A DNA stretch of 57,893 nucleotides from JANWXD01 sp037446115 (GTDB lineage: Bacteria; Acidobacteriota; Terriglobia; Bryobacterales; Bryobacteraceae). The stretch is from positions 1-57,893 of the forward strand of contig JBBIJF010000029.1 of the NCBI GenBank assembly GCA_037446115.1, written 5' to 3'. The position numbers were made by a program, and so were the translations under genes. Positions 36,620 to 44,540 of this stretch are shown here, piece by piece. Numbering within the stretch: the first letter of the stretch is position 1; every line of letters starts with the position of its first letter. A model generated the notes under the pieces. It saw only the letters and a list, made by a program, of their open reading frames with translations. It had not been told where the DNA came from and made no database searches.

Positions 36620-38200
36620 ATGGTCGTTTCCAGCTTTCCGCGCCGACTCCTCGTGGTCGCCGCTGTGATCCTGCTGCCGTTTGTGGGATTTCTGGTTTCG
36701 CACCGGTATCCTCTCTGGCGGCCGGAGGCCATAGCAGCGCTGGCGTCGCTGCTGCTCAGCGCTGCGCTGCTGGCCTGGGTGGGGCGCGGGCGCGCCCTGT
36801 ACGCCGTCGTCCTGCTCTCTGCGTGTGTCCTCGCGGCCGAGCCCCTGCGGCGAACGCTATCGCCGGCCGCGGAGTTCTCACGGCCGGCCGTGTTTGCGGG
36901 GTTGACCTTGCTGGCCGGCGTGCTGGCGGCGGTGCTCCGGGAGCGTTTTTTTACGCTGGTTGTGGCTTTTGCCGGCGGAATGTTTGTAGCTCACTGCGTG
37001 TTGATGCTCGGGCGGCCGCCGCTGCCCGCCGCGCGAGCCGCAGGTCCACCGCGGCAGCCCCTCAACCACGTGCTGTTTTTGATGCTGGACGAGCACTGCG
37101 GTCCGGCCGGATTGCCCCGGGACATTCCTGCGTGCCGGCGCGCCGCAGGAGCCATCGAGAGGACCTTTCTGCGCCACGGCTTCCGGCTCTACCCAAACGC
37201 CTTCAGCAACTATGCCGCCACCGTGAGCTCGATACCCAGTCTGCTGAACGGCCGCCTGCTCCGTCGCCGCGGGGAGTTCAGCAACAATGAGCTTCCCGAT
37301 TTTTATGGTGTGACGCATCTGGAGACGCGCCCGTTCTTCGAAAACTACCGCAATCAGGGATACCGAATTGTGGTGCTTCAGGACCGCCGGATCAGCTTCG
37401 AACACAGTAGCGCACCCTCGGAAGTGGTCGAGTACTCCAGCGAGTTGGAGTCCTTTTCCCGAGCGCGCCTGCCGTGGATGGAGAAGTTCGCCGTCCTGGT
37501 GGGGGCCTATCAGGCTTCGGACGAGCTGCGGGCATCGGTCAAGGGATTTTTCCCGGGCTTCCGTTTCGGCGCACGCGCGCTGGCCCCGCTGGCCGTTCCG
37601 ACTGACTGGCCGGCGTGGCTGGCAGGACGGTTGGAACGCGCACCGGAGCGCACCCTGGTATTCGCGCACCTGCTGGTTTCGCACGCTCCTTACCTGCAGA
37701 AGCGGAACGGAGAGATCCGGCGCCTCGGGCAGTGGTGGAACGATCAGAAATACGAACCCGCCGACCGAGAGACATATCGGGACCGCTACACCCGCTACGC
37801 GGAGCAGATCGAATATGTGCAGTCGCGGCTGGACGAACTGTTTTCGCGCCTGGCCCGAAGCGGGATGCTCGATCAGACGACCGTGGTCGTTGCAGGGGAC
37901 CACGGCCCGCGCGTACGGCTCCGCAGGCCGGGCCGGTATGGAGGATCAGCGGACCCGGAGCACTATGATTACCTGGCCTCGCCGCCCCCGGAAGACCTGC
38001 TCGATCGCTTCTCGGCCCTGCTGGCGATCCGGAAGCCCGGTCTGGCCCCGGGGAGCGATCGCCGCAAGGCAAGCCTGTTGCAGATCGCCGGCGAAACCCT
38101 TTACGGGCGGATGCCGTCGGAAGAAACAAATCTTGTGTTTTTGTTCGAGCGGGACGGCAGGCCGAGGGGAGTCCCGATTGTAGACCTATGGAAAGAGTGA
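36620..38200 (+). CDS. Membrane protein with alkaline-phosphatase/LtaS-like domain
   Basis: 526 aa from ATG 36620. Four to five N-terminal membrane helices (to about residue 130) precede an extracytoplasmic alkaline-phosphatase-fold domain: first metal Asp in VLFLMLDEHCG, nucleophile region NYAATVSSIPSLLNG, substrate/metal His in VSHAPYL, and metal ligands in VVVAGDHGPR. The sulfatase Cys motif CxPxR is absent; the Thr/Ser nucleophile and the helices suit LtaS or phosphoethanolamine-transferase-like enzymes, which move lipid head groups onto surface glycans. Overlapped by the next small gene by 4 bp. Confidence 0.85.
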   Translation: MVVSSFPRRLLVVAAVILLPFVGFLVSHRYPLWRPEAIAALASLLLSAALLAWVGRGRALYAVVLLSACVLAAEPLRRTLSPAAEFSRPAVFAGLTLLAGVLAAVLRERFFTLVVAFAGGMFVAHCVLMLGRPPLPAARAAGPPRQPLNHVLFLMLDEHCGPAGLPRDIPACRRAAGAIERTFLRHGFRLYPNAFSNYAATVSSIPSLLNGRLLRRRGEFSNNELPDFYGVTHLETRPFFENYRNQGYRIVVLQDRRISFEHSSAPSEVVEYSSELESFSRARLPWMEKFAVLVGAYQASDELRASVKGFFPGFRFGARALAPLAVPTDWPAWLAGRLERAPERTLVFAHLLVSHAPYLQKRNGEIRRLGQWWNDQKYEPADRETYRDRYTRYAEQIEYVQSRLDELFSRLARSGMLDQTTVVVAGDHGPRVRLRRPGRYGGSADPEHYDYLASPPPEDLLDRFSALLAIRKPGLAPGSDRRKASLLQIAGETLYGRMPSEETNLVFLFERDGRPRGVPIVDLWKE

Positions 38201-38343
38201 CCTGGATGTGGTGCTATCTCGACCCGGCAGCCGGCAGCCTGACGTTTCAAATCTTAATCGGGGGGCTGCTAGCCGTACTGGCGACGTTCCGCGGCTGGTG
38301 GCGCAAGCTGCCCTGGCCGCGCCGCAAGAAGCCGCCTCACTAA
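38197..38343 (+). CDS. Tiny YLDPGSG-type membrane protein
   Basis: 48 aa from GTG 38197 (GTGA overlap with the previous stop); ATG 38188 or 38206 are alternatives. The protein carries CYLDPAAGSLTFQILIGGLL followed by a hydrophobic helix and a basic tail (WWRKLPWPRRKKPP). This matches small proteins with a YLDPGSGS...Q..IGG start that I recall near surface-polysaccharide and sulfatase genes. Function unknown; probably an inner-membrane accessory to the enzyme encoded just upstream. Confidence 0.75.
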   Translation: MTWMWCYLDPAAGSLTFQILIGGLLAVLATFRGWWRKLPWPRRKKPPH

Positions 38344-38404
38344 GCGAAGACGGAAGGCCGGCTCGCCGGGCGTTCGGCCGGTTGCTAGAATCGCAACCAG
38401 CAGG

Positions 38405-39283
38405 ATGCGCGCGCTTGTACCAGTGCTCCTCCTGACCGGGATGACCGGACAAGAGGGGACGGGGCCCTCGCCTCCGGAGCGGCCCGCTCTGGTCAATACG
38501 GGCAAGCCGATGCGGCTCGAGTACCGCTGCGGCGAAGAAGATCTGCGGGCGGCCGGCGCCGAGTGCACCGCTGAGCACCCCTGTCCGGTTTATCTCGAGC
38601 TGGCAAGTGTGGAAGGGGTGGGAACGAAAATCTTCCTCACCGGCAACATTCACACGCCGGCCGTGACCCTGTGGTCCGTGCTGCTGGCCAGCTCCGACGG
38701 CGGCCAGAGCTGGACAGAGCCCCATGAGCGCATCCCAGGGGCGATCCTGGAGCAAATTCAGTTCGTGGATTTCGAGACCGGCTGGGCCGGCGGCCAGCTT
38801 GTGCACCCGCTGCCGCGGGACCCGTTTCTTTTGTTGACGACGGACGGCGGGGTCACATGGCGCCGGCGTCCGGTCTTCGACGAGAGCCGCATCGCTTCTC
38901 TGGAGCGGTTTTGGTTTGAGTCCCGCACTCGCGGCACCCTCTGGATTGACCGCACCCATTCCGGAGACACCGAGAGCCGTTATGAACGCTACGAGTCGCT
39001 CACCGGTGGCGAAAGCTGGATGCTGCGCGAAGTAAGCGCGCGGCCGATCACCGGGGCCAGCGCCGAGGCGCGGCAATCGGGTTGGCGGATCCGGGCCGAT
39101 CGCGCCACCAACGCCTTTCAGGTGGAAAAGCACGAGGGAGAGCGGTGGCGCGCAGTGGCCGCCTTCCTGATTCGGCTCGGCGAGTGCCGTCCTGCGGAGG
39201 CCACGCCTGCGGAGCCTCCGGCCGAGCCTGCGCCTCCTGAGCCGCAGGCCCCGCCGGTCCCCCTGCCGAAGCCCAAGCCGTGA
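38405..39283 (+). CDS. Secreted Asp-box (BNR-like) protein
   Basis: 292 aa with a short export signal. It contains two clear Asp-box turns, SSDGGQSW (about 99-106) and TTDGGVTW (about 145-152), and a degenerate third, LTGGESW. These mark beta-propeller proteins of the sialidase/Ycf48 type, although the length would allow only a partial propeller. The C-terminal 30 residues are Pro/Ala/Glu-rich, like a wall- or membrane-spanning linker. No catalytic residues are assigned. The stop overlaps the hyuB start by 4 bp. Confidence 0.72.
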   Translation: MRALVPVLLLTGMTGQEGTGPSPPERPALVNTGKPMRLEYRCGEEDLRAAGAECTAEHPCPVYLELASVEGVGTKIFLTGNIHTPAVTLWSVLLASSDGGQSWTEPHERIPGAILEQIQFVDFETGWAGGQLVHPLPRDPFLLLTTDGGVTWRRRPVFDESRIASLERFWFESRTRGTLWIDRTHSGDTESRYERYESLTGGESWMLREVSARPITGASAEARQSGWRIRADRATNAFQVEKHEGERWRAVAAFLIRLGECRPAEATPAEPPAEPAPPEPQAPPVPLPKPKP

Positions 39284-40941
39284 TTGCCGCCGCTTCCATC
39301 GAACTGGAATTGTTCCGGCACCTGCTGGTCTCGGTCCCCGAGGAGATGGGGGTGGTGCTGCGGAAGACCTCCTACTCGGCCAACATCAAGGAGCGGCGCG
39401 ATTACTCGTGTGCCGTCTACGACGGAGAAGGCCGGGCGGTGGCGATGGGAGATCACATGCCCGTGCATCTGGGCGCCATGCCGCTCGCCGTCGAGCAGGT
39501 CAGGCGGATGTTCCGTCTCGGTCCGGGCGACGTCGCGGTGCTCAATGATCCTTTCGCCGGGGGCACCCATTTGCCGGACATCACGGTGGTGGCCGGCGCC
39601 TGCTTCAGCCGCGACGGCAAGCCGGCGTTCTACGTTGCCAATCGCGCGCACCATGCCGATGTCGGAGGCATGAGCCCCGGCTCCATGCCCCTGGCCCGCG
39701 AGATTTACCAGGAAGGTTTGCGCATCCCGCCGGTCCTGCTTGTGCGCAACGGCGCGCCCCAAGCCGACGTCTGGCGGCTGCTGCTCGCCAACGTACGAAC
39801 TCCCGAGGAGCGGGCCGGTGATCTGGAAGCCCAGTGGATGGCCCTGCGGCGGGGTCAGGACCGGCTGGAGGATCTGGCGCGGCGCTACGGCGTGTTGCGA
39901 GTGCAGCGTATGATGAGCGCTCTGCAAGACTACAGCGAGCGGATCCTGCGGCTGACCCTCCGCAAGATTCCGCAAGGAACGTACCGGTTCGAGGATTTTC
40001 TCGACGATGACGGCGTCTCCGGAAGGCCGGTGCGGGTTGCCGTGGCTGCCATCATCCAAGGGGATTCGGCGGTGGTGGATTTTTCGGGGTCGGATCCGCA
40101 ACTGGAAGGCCCCGTCAATGCCAACTACGCGGTTACCGTTGCCGCCGTAATGTATGTGTTCCGATGCCTGGCCGGGCCGGATGTACCGTACACGGCCGGT
40201 TTGATGCGCCCGATCCGTGTGTTGGCGCCGGAGGGTTCGGTCGTAAACGCGCGCCCGCCGGCCCCAATGGCGGCCGGAAACGTGGAGACCTCGCAGCGGA
40301 TAACAGACGCGTTGCTCGGAGCCTTGGCTCAGGCGCTCCCCGGACGGATCCCGGCGGCCAGTTCGGGCACGATGAACAATCTCAGCGTAGGGGGCTGGGA
40401 TCCCTCCCGCGGGCGCCTGTTTGCCTACTATGAAACCGTGGCGGGGGGTATGGGGGCCTCGGCCGCGGGCCCGGGACACAACGCCGTTCACACCCACATG
40501 ACGAACAGTTGGAATACGCCCGTCGAGGCGCTGGAGCACCAGTATCCTCTGCGGGTGCGGGCTTACCGGGTGCGGCGGGGTTCCGGAGGCCGGGGCGCGC
40601 ATCGGGGAGGGGATGGCATCGTCCGCGAGATCGAGTTTTTGGCCCCGTGCGAGGTGACGATTCTTTCGGATCGCCGGCGCCGGGGGCCCTACGGGCTCGA
40701 AGGAGGCGCGTCCGGAAAGCCCGGGCGCAACACCTTGTTGCGCGGGAACGAACGCGTGCCGCTCGGCGGCAAGGCGAGGTTTGAGGTGCGGGCGGGCGAT
40801 GTCCTGCGTGTGGAAACGCCCGGAGGCGGAGGCTACGGCCCGGCCGACCGCCGGCCAAAGGAGCCCACGCCTGCGCCCTTGAGCGCGGACACAGCCTCGC
40901 GCGAAGCTGTTATGATAAGGGAACGTTTGAAGACGCCGTGA
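39280..40941 (+). CDS. hyuB: N-methylhydantoinase B / oxoprolinase-type subunit
   Basis: 553 aa, full length. The family start (IELELFRHLLVSVPEEMGVVL, in part), the KERRDYSCAVYD segment, LNDPFAGGTHLPDITVV and the C-terminal GGGGYG tail are all present. HyuB normally pairs with the ATP-binding HyuA to open hydantoin or 5-oxoproline rings. HyuA is absent from the neighbouring genes, so it may be encoded elsewhere or fused in another gene. GTG start overlaps the preceding stop by 4 bp; its own stop overlaps the next start by 4 bp. Confidence 0.93.
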   Translation: MIAAASIELELFRHLLVSVPEEMGVVLRKTSYSANIKERRDYSCAVYDGEGRAVAMGDHMPVHLGAMPLAVEQVRRMFRLGPGDVAVLNDPFAGGTHLPDITVVAGACFSRDGKPAFYVANRAHHADVGGMSPGSMPLAREIYQEGLRIPPVLLVRNGAPQADVWRLLLANVRTPEERAGDLEAQWMALRRGQDRLEDLARRYGVLRVQRMMSALQDYSERILRLTLRKIPQGTYRFEDFLDDDGVSGRPVRVAVAAIIQGDSAVVDFSGSDPQLEGPVNANYAVTVAAVMYVFRCLAGPDVPYTAGLMRPIRVLAPEGSVVNARPPAPMAAGNVETSQRITDALLGALAQALPGRIPAASSGTMNNLSVGGWDPSRGRLFAYYETVAGGMGASAAGPGHNAVHTHMTNSWNTPVEALEHQYPLRVRAYRVRRGSGGRGAHRGGDGIVREIEFLAPCEVTILSDRRRRGPYGLEGGASGKPGRNTLLRGNERVPLGGKARFEVRAGDVLRVETPGGGGYGPADRRPKEPTPAPLSADTASREAVMIRERLKTP

Positions 40942-41339
40942 GCACAGCAACTCCGCCCACGCTGGTCCGGAAATCCTTCCGGTTCAGCCGCCGCCAGTCC
41001 ATCGCGCTGGTTTTCTTTTGTACGGTTTTCGGCGCCGTGGCGCAAGTGTTGATCAAATCCGGCGCGAACGTCCTGGCCAGCGCGAGCCCGCTGGCGATGC
41101 TCACCAATCCGCCGCTGGTTACTGGTTACGGGCTGTATGGGATCAGCACGGTGCTTTTGGTTCTGGCCCTGCGAGACGGCGAACTTTCGATCCTCTACCC
41201 GGTGATTTCGCTCACCTACGTTTGGGTCACGTTCCTTTCGGTGGTGTTCTTCAAGGACTCTGTCAACTTGTACAAAATTGCGGGCGTGTCGATTATCGTC
41301 ACCGGAGTCGCGGTCTTGGGCAAGGACAAGTCACGGTGA
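40938..41339 (+). CDS. SMR/EamA-type four-helix transporter, subunit 1
   Basis: 133 aa: a 25-residue polar N-terminus and four hydrophobic helices with the small-multidrug-resistance layout. The sequence pattern (FGAVAQVLIKSGA, LRDGELSILYPVISLTYVWVT) is closer to the ArnE/ArnF-like branch of EamA proteins than to EmrE, and the membrane Glu of EmrE helix 1 is not seen. It probably forms a heterodimer with the next gene, as paired half transporters do. GTG start in a GTGA overlap. Confidence 0.85.
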   Translation: MSTATPPTLVRKSFRFSRRQSIALVFFCTVFGAVAQVLIKSGANVLASASPLAMLTNPPLVTGYGLYGISTVLLVLALRDGELSILYPVISLTYVWVTFLSVVFFKDSVNLYKIAGVSIIVTGVAVLGKDKSR

Positions 41340-41689
41340 AGACGCCTGTCTCCTCCATGGCTTTGGTGTTACTGGCCTCCTTTATCGGCTCCTTCGGGGC
41401 CGTATTTCTCAAGGCCGGAGCCGGCCGGCTGCACCGCAACCCGATGACCCTGCTGTTGAACTGGCGGCTGGCTTGCGGCGTGGGTTTCTTTCTTGTGTCT
41501 TCCTTCTTTTTCGTCCTGGGCGTGCGGCGGGGCGAGCTGAGCGTGCTGTATCCGATGGTGGCTTTGGGATACGTCTGGACGATGTTCTGGTCCCGGCTGT
41601 TTTTCGGGGAGCCCTTCACGCGTCACAAGTTCATCGGCATCGGCCTGATCTTGCTCGGAATCGTGATACTGAACTTGGGCAACCGCTGA
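41336..41689 (+). CDS. SMR/EamA-type four-helix transporter, subunit 2
   Basis: 117 aa from GTG 41336, again overlapping the preceding stop (GTGA). Four helices; ASFIGSFGAVFLKAGAG and RRGELSVLYPMVALGYVWTM parallel the first subunit. The two half-transporters share the GELS(I/V)LYP motif. Such pairs export drugs or flip undecaprenyl-linked sugars (ArnE/ArnF). The cluster context favours a lipid-linked sugar role, which is inference. Convergent with the CCA/poly(A) polymerase gene, 8 bp away. Confidence 0.85.
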   Translation: MKTPVSSMALVLLASFIGSFGAVFLKAGAGRLHRNPMTLLLNWRLACGVGFFLVSSFFFVLGVRRGELSVLYPMVALGYVWTMFWSRLFFGEPFTRHKFIGIGLILLGIVILNLGNR

Positions 41690-41697
41690 ACGGAGCC

Positions 41698-43041
41698 TCA
41701 TCCTCTTCCGGTACCGGACGTGCGAGGCCGCTTGGTCGCGGAAGATTCCGGTTTCACAGATTCAGGCGGCGGGGATGCCGCTTCCGGTTCGGGTTTCGGC
41801 TTGCGGACTCTGCCGTCGAGCCGCTCTGCAATCATCTGTTCCTTCAGTTTCTGAAACTTCGCCGATCCCGGCTCCGCTCCGGCCGCGCTCACGTCGCGCT
41901 CGGTAATCTCCTGAGCTGCGGGCAGGTATTTTTGCAGGTAATTCCGGATGCGGTCATGCACCAGCCGGTGCTCGGAGCGGAGGTAGAGGAACAGGATGTG
42001 TTCCCCCCGGGCCGTCGAGAGAAGCTGGTAGACCTCGGAGGCCTTGTGCAGTTTGGGGGATCGCAGCTGACGTTCCAGCGCCTTGGTCTCCGCCGGCAGC
42101 CGCTCCCAAAGCTCGACTTCGGATTTGTGCATGGCCGTGGTCTTGATCAGGGCGGCCCGTTCCTTCGGTGTCAGCTTTTCGGTCAGAAAATACAGGAGCA
42201 GGGCAAGATGATTTACCGGCAGCTCGACGCTGAACGGGATCAGTTCCCGGGCCTTCTGCCAGCGCGCGATGGCTTGCAGATTCAGTTTGGTCCCCGTGAG
42301 CGCCGGAGAAATCAGCGCAAGCAGCCGCTCTTCTTCGAGCAGGCGGAGGATCTCGGCGGGGTTCTGTTCCTCGGCGATCTCGCGCAATTCCTCGAACAGT
42401 CGCCGCGCCGGGATGCGCTTTTCGAGTTCTTCGAGCCGGGCGTTTTCATACTGCCCCTGCGTCTTGGGTTCCACCGTGCAGCCCAGGCGCACGCGGAAAC
42501 GGACGAGGCGCAGCAGGCGCGCCGGATCGTCGTGGAAGATCCGGTTGTGCACGGCACGGATTTCGCGGTGCTCCAGGTCGGCCATGCCGTTGTTGGGATC
42601 CAGCATCAATCCGAGCGAGGCCCGGTTGAGGGACAGTGCGATTGCGTTGAAGGTGAAGTCCCTCCCGCGCAGATCCTCGTGAATGGTGGCCGCAGTCACC
42701 CGGGGCTGTCCCCCCGGACGCGCGTACTCTTCACGGCGGGCCATGCTGACGCTGGCGCGCACGTGTCCGGGAAACAGCAACTCGGCCGCCTGCCGAACCG
42801 TATCTTGTGCCAGGGACTTGACGGCTTTGTCGGATAACAGAGCCCGGGCGACGGCAAGCGCGTCGCCTTCGACTGTGAAGTCCAGATCGCGAATGCGATG
42901 GCCCGCGAGCATGTCCCGAACCGCGCCCCCGGTGAGGAACAGGTTCACCCGGGCCTCGGCCGCAGCCGCCTGGACCTGAGCCACAACGCGATTCTGCTCT
43001 GCGCTGAGGTGGCTTTCCAGCATGAAGATGTAGTCACTCAT
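41698..43041 (-). CDS. CCA-adding enzyme / poly(A) polymerase family nucleotidyltransferase
   Basis: 447 aa class II polymerase-beta-type nucleotidyltransferase. Motifs: FLTGGAVRDMLAG and DLDFTVEG (catalytic Asp pair), RDFTFNAIAL, then DDPARLLRLVRF in the neck. There is no HD domain. The C-terminal 40 residues are basic and low in complexity. Whether it completes tRNA CCA ends or adds poly(A) cannot be decided from motifs. A xerD-type gene lies 39 bp upstream on the same strand. Confidence 0.9.
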   Translation of the reverse strand: MSDYIFMLESHLSAEQNRVVAQVQAAAAEARVNLFLTGGAVRDMLAGHRIRDLDFTVEGDALAVARALLSDKAVKSLAQDTVRQAAELLFPGHVRASVSMARREEYARPGGQPRVTAATIHEDLRGRDFTFNAIALSLNRASLGLMLDPNNGMADLEHREIRAVHNRIFHDDPARLLRLVRFRVRLGCTVEPKTQGQYENARLEELEKRIPARRLFEELREIAEEQNPAEILRLLEEERLLALISPALTGTKLNLQAIARWQKARELIPFSVELPVNHLALLLYFLTEKLTPKERAALIKTTAMHKSEVELWERLPAETKALERQLRSPKLHKASEVYQLLSTARGEHILFLYLRSEHRLVHDRIRNYLQKYLPAAQEITERDVSAAGAEPGSAKFQKLKEQMIAERLDGRVRKPKPEPEAASPPPESVKPESSATKRPRTSGTGRG

Positions 43042-43080
43042 CGTCTTGGCTCCGACTGTGTCGCCGCGACGAGCCGCCCT

Positions 43081-43983
43081 TCAATGAGCGCGCGGGTGAA
43101 AGCGGTCCACAGCCTGTCGGAGTCTGGACCGCACAACGTGAGTGTATACCTGTGTCGTGGAAATGTCCGCATGGCCGAGCAAAGTTTGGACGCTGCGCAG
43201 ATCGGCGCCCCGCTCCAGTAAGTGGGTTGCAAAACTGTGCCGGATCACGTGGGGTGTGAGCCGGCGGCGCAAACCCGCCTTGCGCCCGTAACGGGCCAGC
43301 AACTTCCAGAAGGCCTGTCGCGTCAGCGGACCGCCCCGCGCCGTGACGAAAAGATACCGCGACACCCTGCCTTTGAGTAACGCGGGCCGGGCGGTCTCCA
43401 GATATACGCGCAGAGCCGACAGAGCGGGGCGGCCGATGGGGACCAGGCGCTGCTTGCCCCCTTTGCCGGACACTCGCAACACGCCGAGCTCGAGATTGAC
43501 GTCCGACAGCTCGGCCTGGCACAACTCGGAGACACGCACTCCGGTGGCGTAGAGGAGCTCCAGCATGGCGCGATCGCGGATGCCAGTCTGTTTCGACAGG
43601 TCGGGGGATTCCAGGAGTCGCTCTATCTCATTGCCGCTCAGGTAGTTGGGCAAGGTCCGGGATTGCCGGGGAGAGCGCAGGAGCGTGGTGGGATCCGCAT
43701 CCATCTTCCCTTCCGCCAGCAGATAGCGGAAGAAGTTGCGCAGTGCGGCCAGGTGCCTGGCGATCGAACGGCTTGCCAGGCCGCTGGCGTACAGCGTATC
43801 CAGATGGCGGAGGATCACGCTCGTGGAGAAGGGATCGGGGCTGCCGCTTTCGGCCGCCGTCTGCGCAAAGCGGGTCAGGTCGCGGGCATAGGCCGCCAAG
43901 GAGTTCTCTGACAGCCCTTTTTCGATGCGGCAGTGATCAAGGAAAGCGTGGATTTCTGCACTAACCCGCTCCCCGTTCAGCAT
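43081..43983 (-). CDS. XerC/XerD-type tyrosine recombinase
   Basis: 300 aa from ATG 43983, the family length. N-terminal SAM-like core-binding domain (IEKGLSENSLAAYARDLTRF), catalytic domain with Arg in ATGVRVSEL, Lys in SGKGGKQR, HxxR in PHVIRHSFATHLL, His in LLGHADIS and nucleophile Tyr in TTQVYTH. It most resembles XerD, which resolves chromosome dimers at dif; an IS- or phage-borne integrase is unlikely because of the housekeeping neighbours. No dif-like site was looked up here with certainty. Divergent from the DUF6982-like gene. Confidence 0.93.
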   Translation of the reverse strand: MLNGERVSAEIHAFLDHCRIEKGLSENSLAAYARDLTRFAQTAAESGSPDPFSTSVILRHLDTLYASGLASRSIARHLAALRNFFRYLLAEGKMDADPTTLLRSPRQSRTLPNYLSGNEIERLLESPDLSKQTGIRDRAMLELLYATGVRVSELCQAELSDVNLELGVLRVSGKGGKQRLVPIGRPALSALRVYLETARPALLKGRVSRYLFVTARGGPLTRQAFWKLLARYGRKAGLRRRLTPHVIRHSFATHLLERGADLRSVQTLLGHADISTTQVYTHVVRSRLRQAVDRFHPRAH

Positions 43984-44045
43984 CGTGCCAATGATACAAT
44001 ACTCGCGAAAATATCGGAAGGAAGTTCCACACAAGGGCGCGAGAT

Positions 44046-44531
44046 TTGAGCGGTTCGACCAGCAAAAAGGTGGTCGTGCGGCGCTTCGAACGGGATCCGG
44101 TCCTCGGATTCGTCAATCCGCGAACCTATCTGACGGCGGGGGGCGTCGAAGTCCTCACGCGCTCCGGGAGCGTGGTCGTGTTGCCGTACGCGGAGATCAA
44201 GGCGGTCTGTTTTGTGCGGGACTTCGACGCTGGGGCACGGTTGCCGGAGCCGAAACTGTTTCACACGCGTCCCCGAACCGACGGCTTGTGGGTCCGCATG
44301 ACGTTCCGCGACGGCGAAGTGGCGGACGGCTTGTTGGCCAACAACCTCCTGCAACTGGACCCCTTCGGCTTCACGGTAGTGCCTCCGAACCCGCTGTCGA
44401 ACAACCAGAGATTGTTTGTTCCGCGGCAGGCCCTCAGCCAGATGCACGTCCTGGGCGTGGTGGGAAGCCCGCTGCGGCGCCGGAGCAAAGCTGGCGCGCC
44501 GCAACAAATCGAGATGTTCCCCAAGGAATGA
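44046..44531 (+). CDS. DUF6982-like conserved protein
   Basis: 161 aa, TTG start. Conserved phrases FERDPVLGFVNPRTYL, AVCFVRDFD, LWVRMTFRDGEVADG, NNLLQLDPFGFTVVPP and LFVPRQALSQMHVLGVVG match a small all-beta domain of unknown function (DUF6982, by memory) widespread in acidobacteria, sometimes fused to PilZ domains. Soluble. Downstream GTG codons could be alternative starts. It lies between divergent xerD and convergent rpoD (9 bp). Confidence 0.75.
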   Translation: MSGSTSKKVVVRRFERDPVLGFVNPRTYLTAGGVEVLTRSGSVVVLPYAEIKAVCFVRDFDAGARLPEPKLFHTRPRTDGLWVRMTFRDGEVADGLLANNLLQLDPFGFTVVPPNPLSNNQRLFVPRQALSQMHVLGVVGSPLRRRSKAGAPQQIEMFPKE

Positions 44532-44540
44532 AAGCTCCGC

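Noticed and set aside
39118..40950. Minus-strand frame of 610 codons opposite hyuB
   Set aside because: hyuB on the other strand is complete and coupled by overlaps on both sides.
41278..42837. Plus-strand frame of 519 codons over the CCA/poly(A) polymerase gene
   Set aside because: Antisense shadow; the nucleotidyltransferase motifs are on the minus strand.
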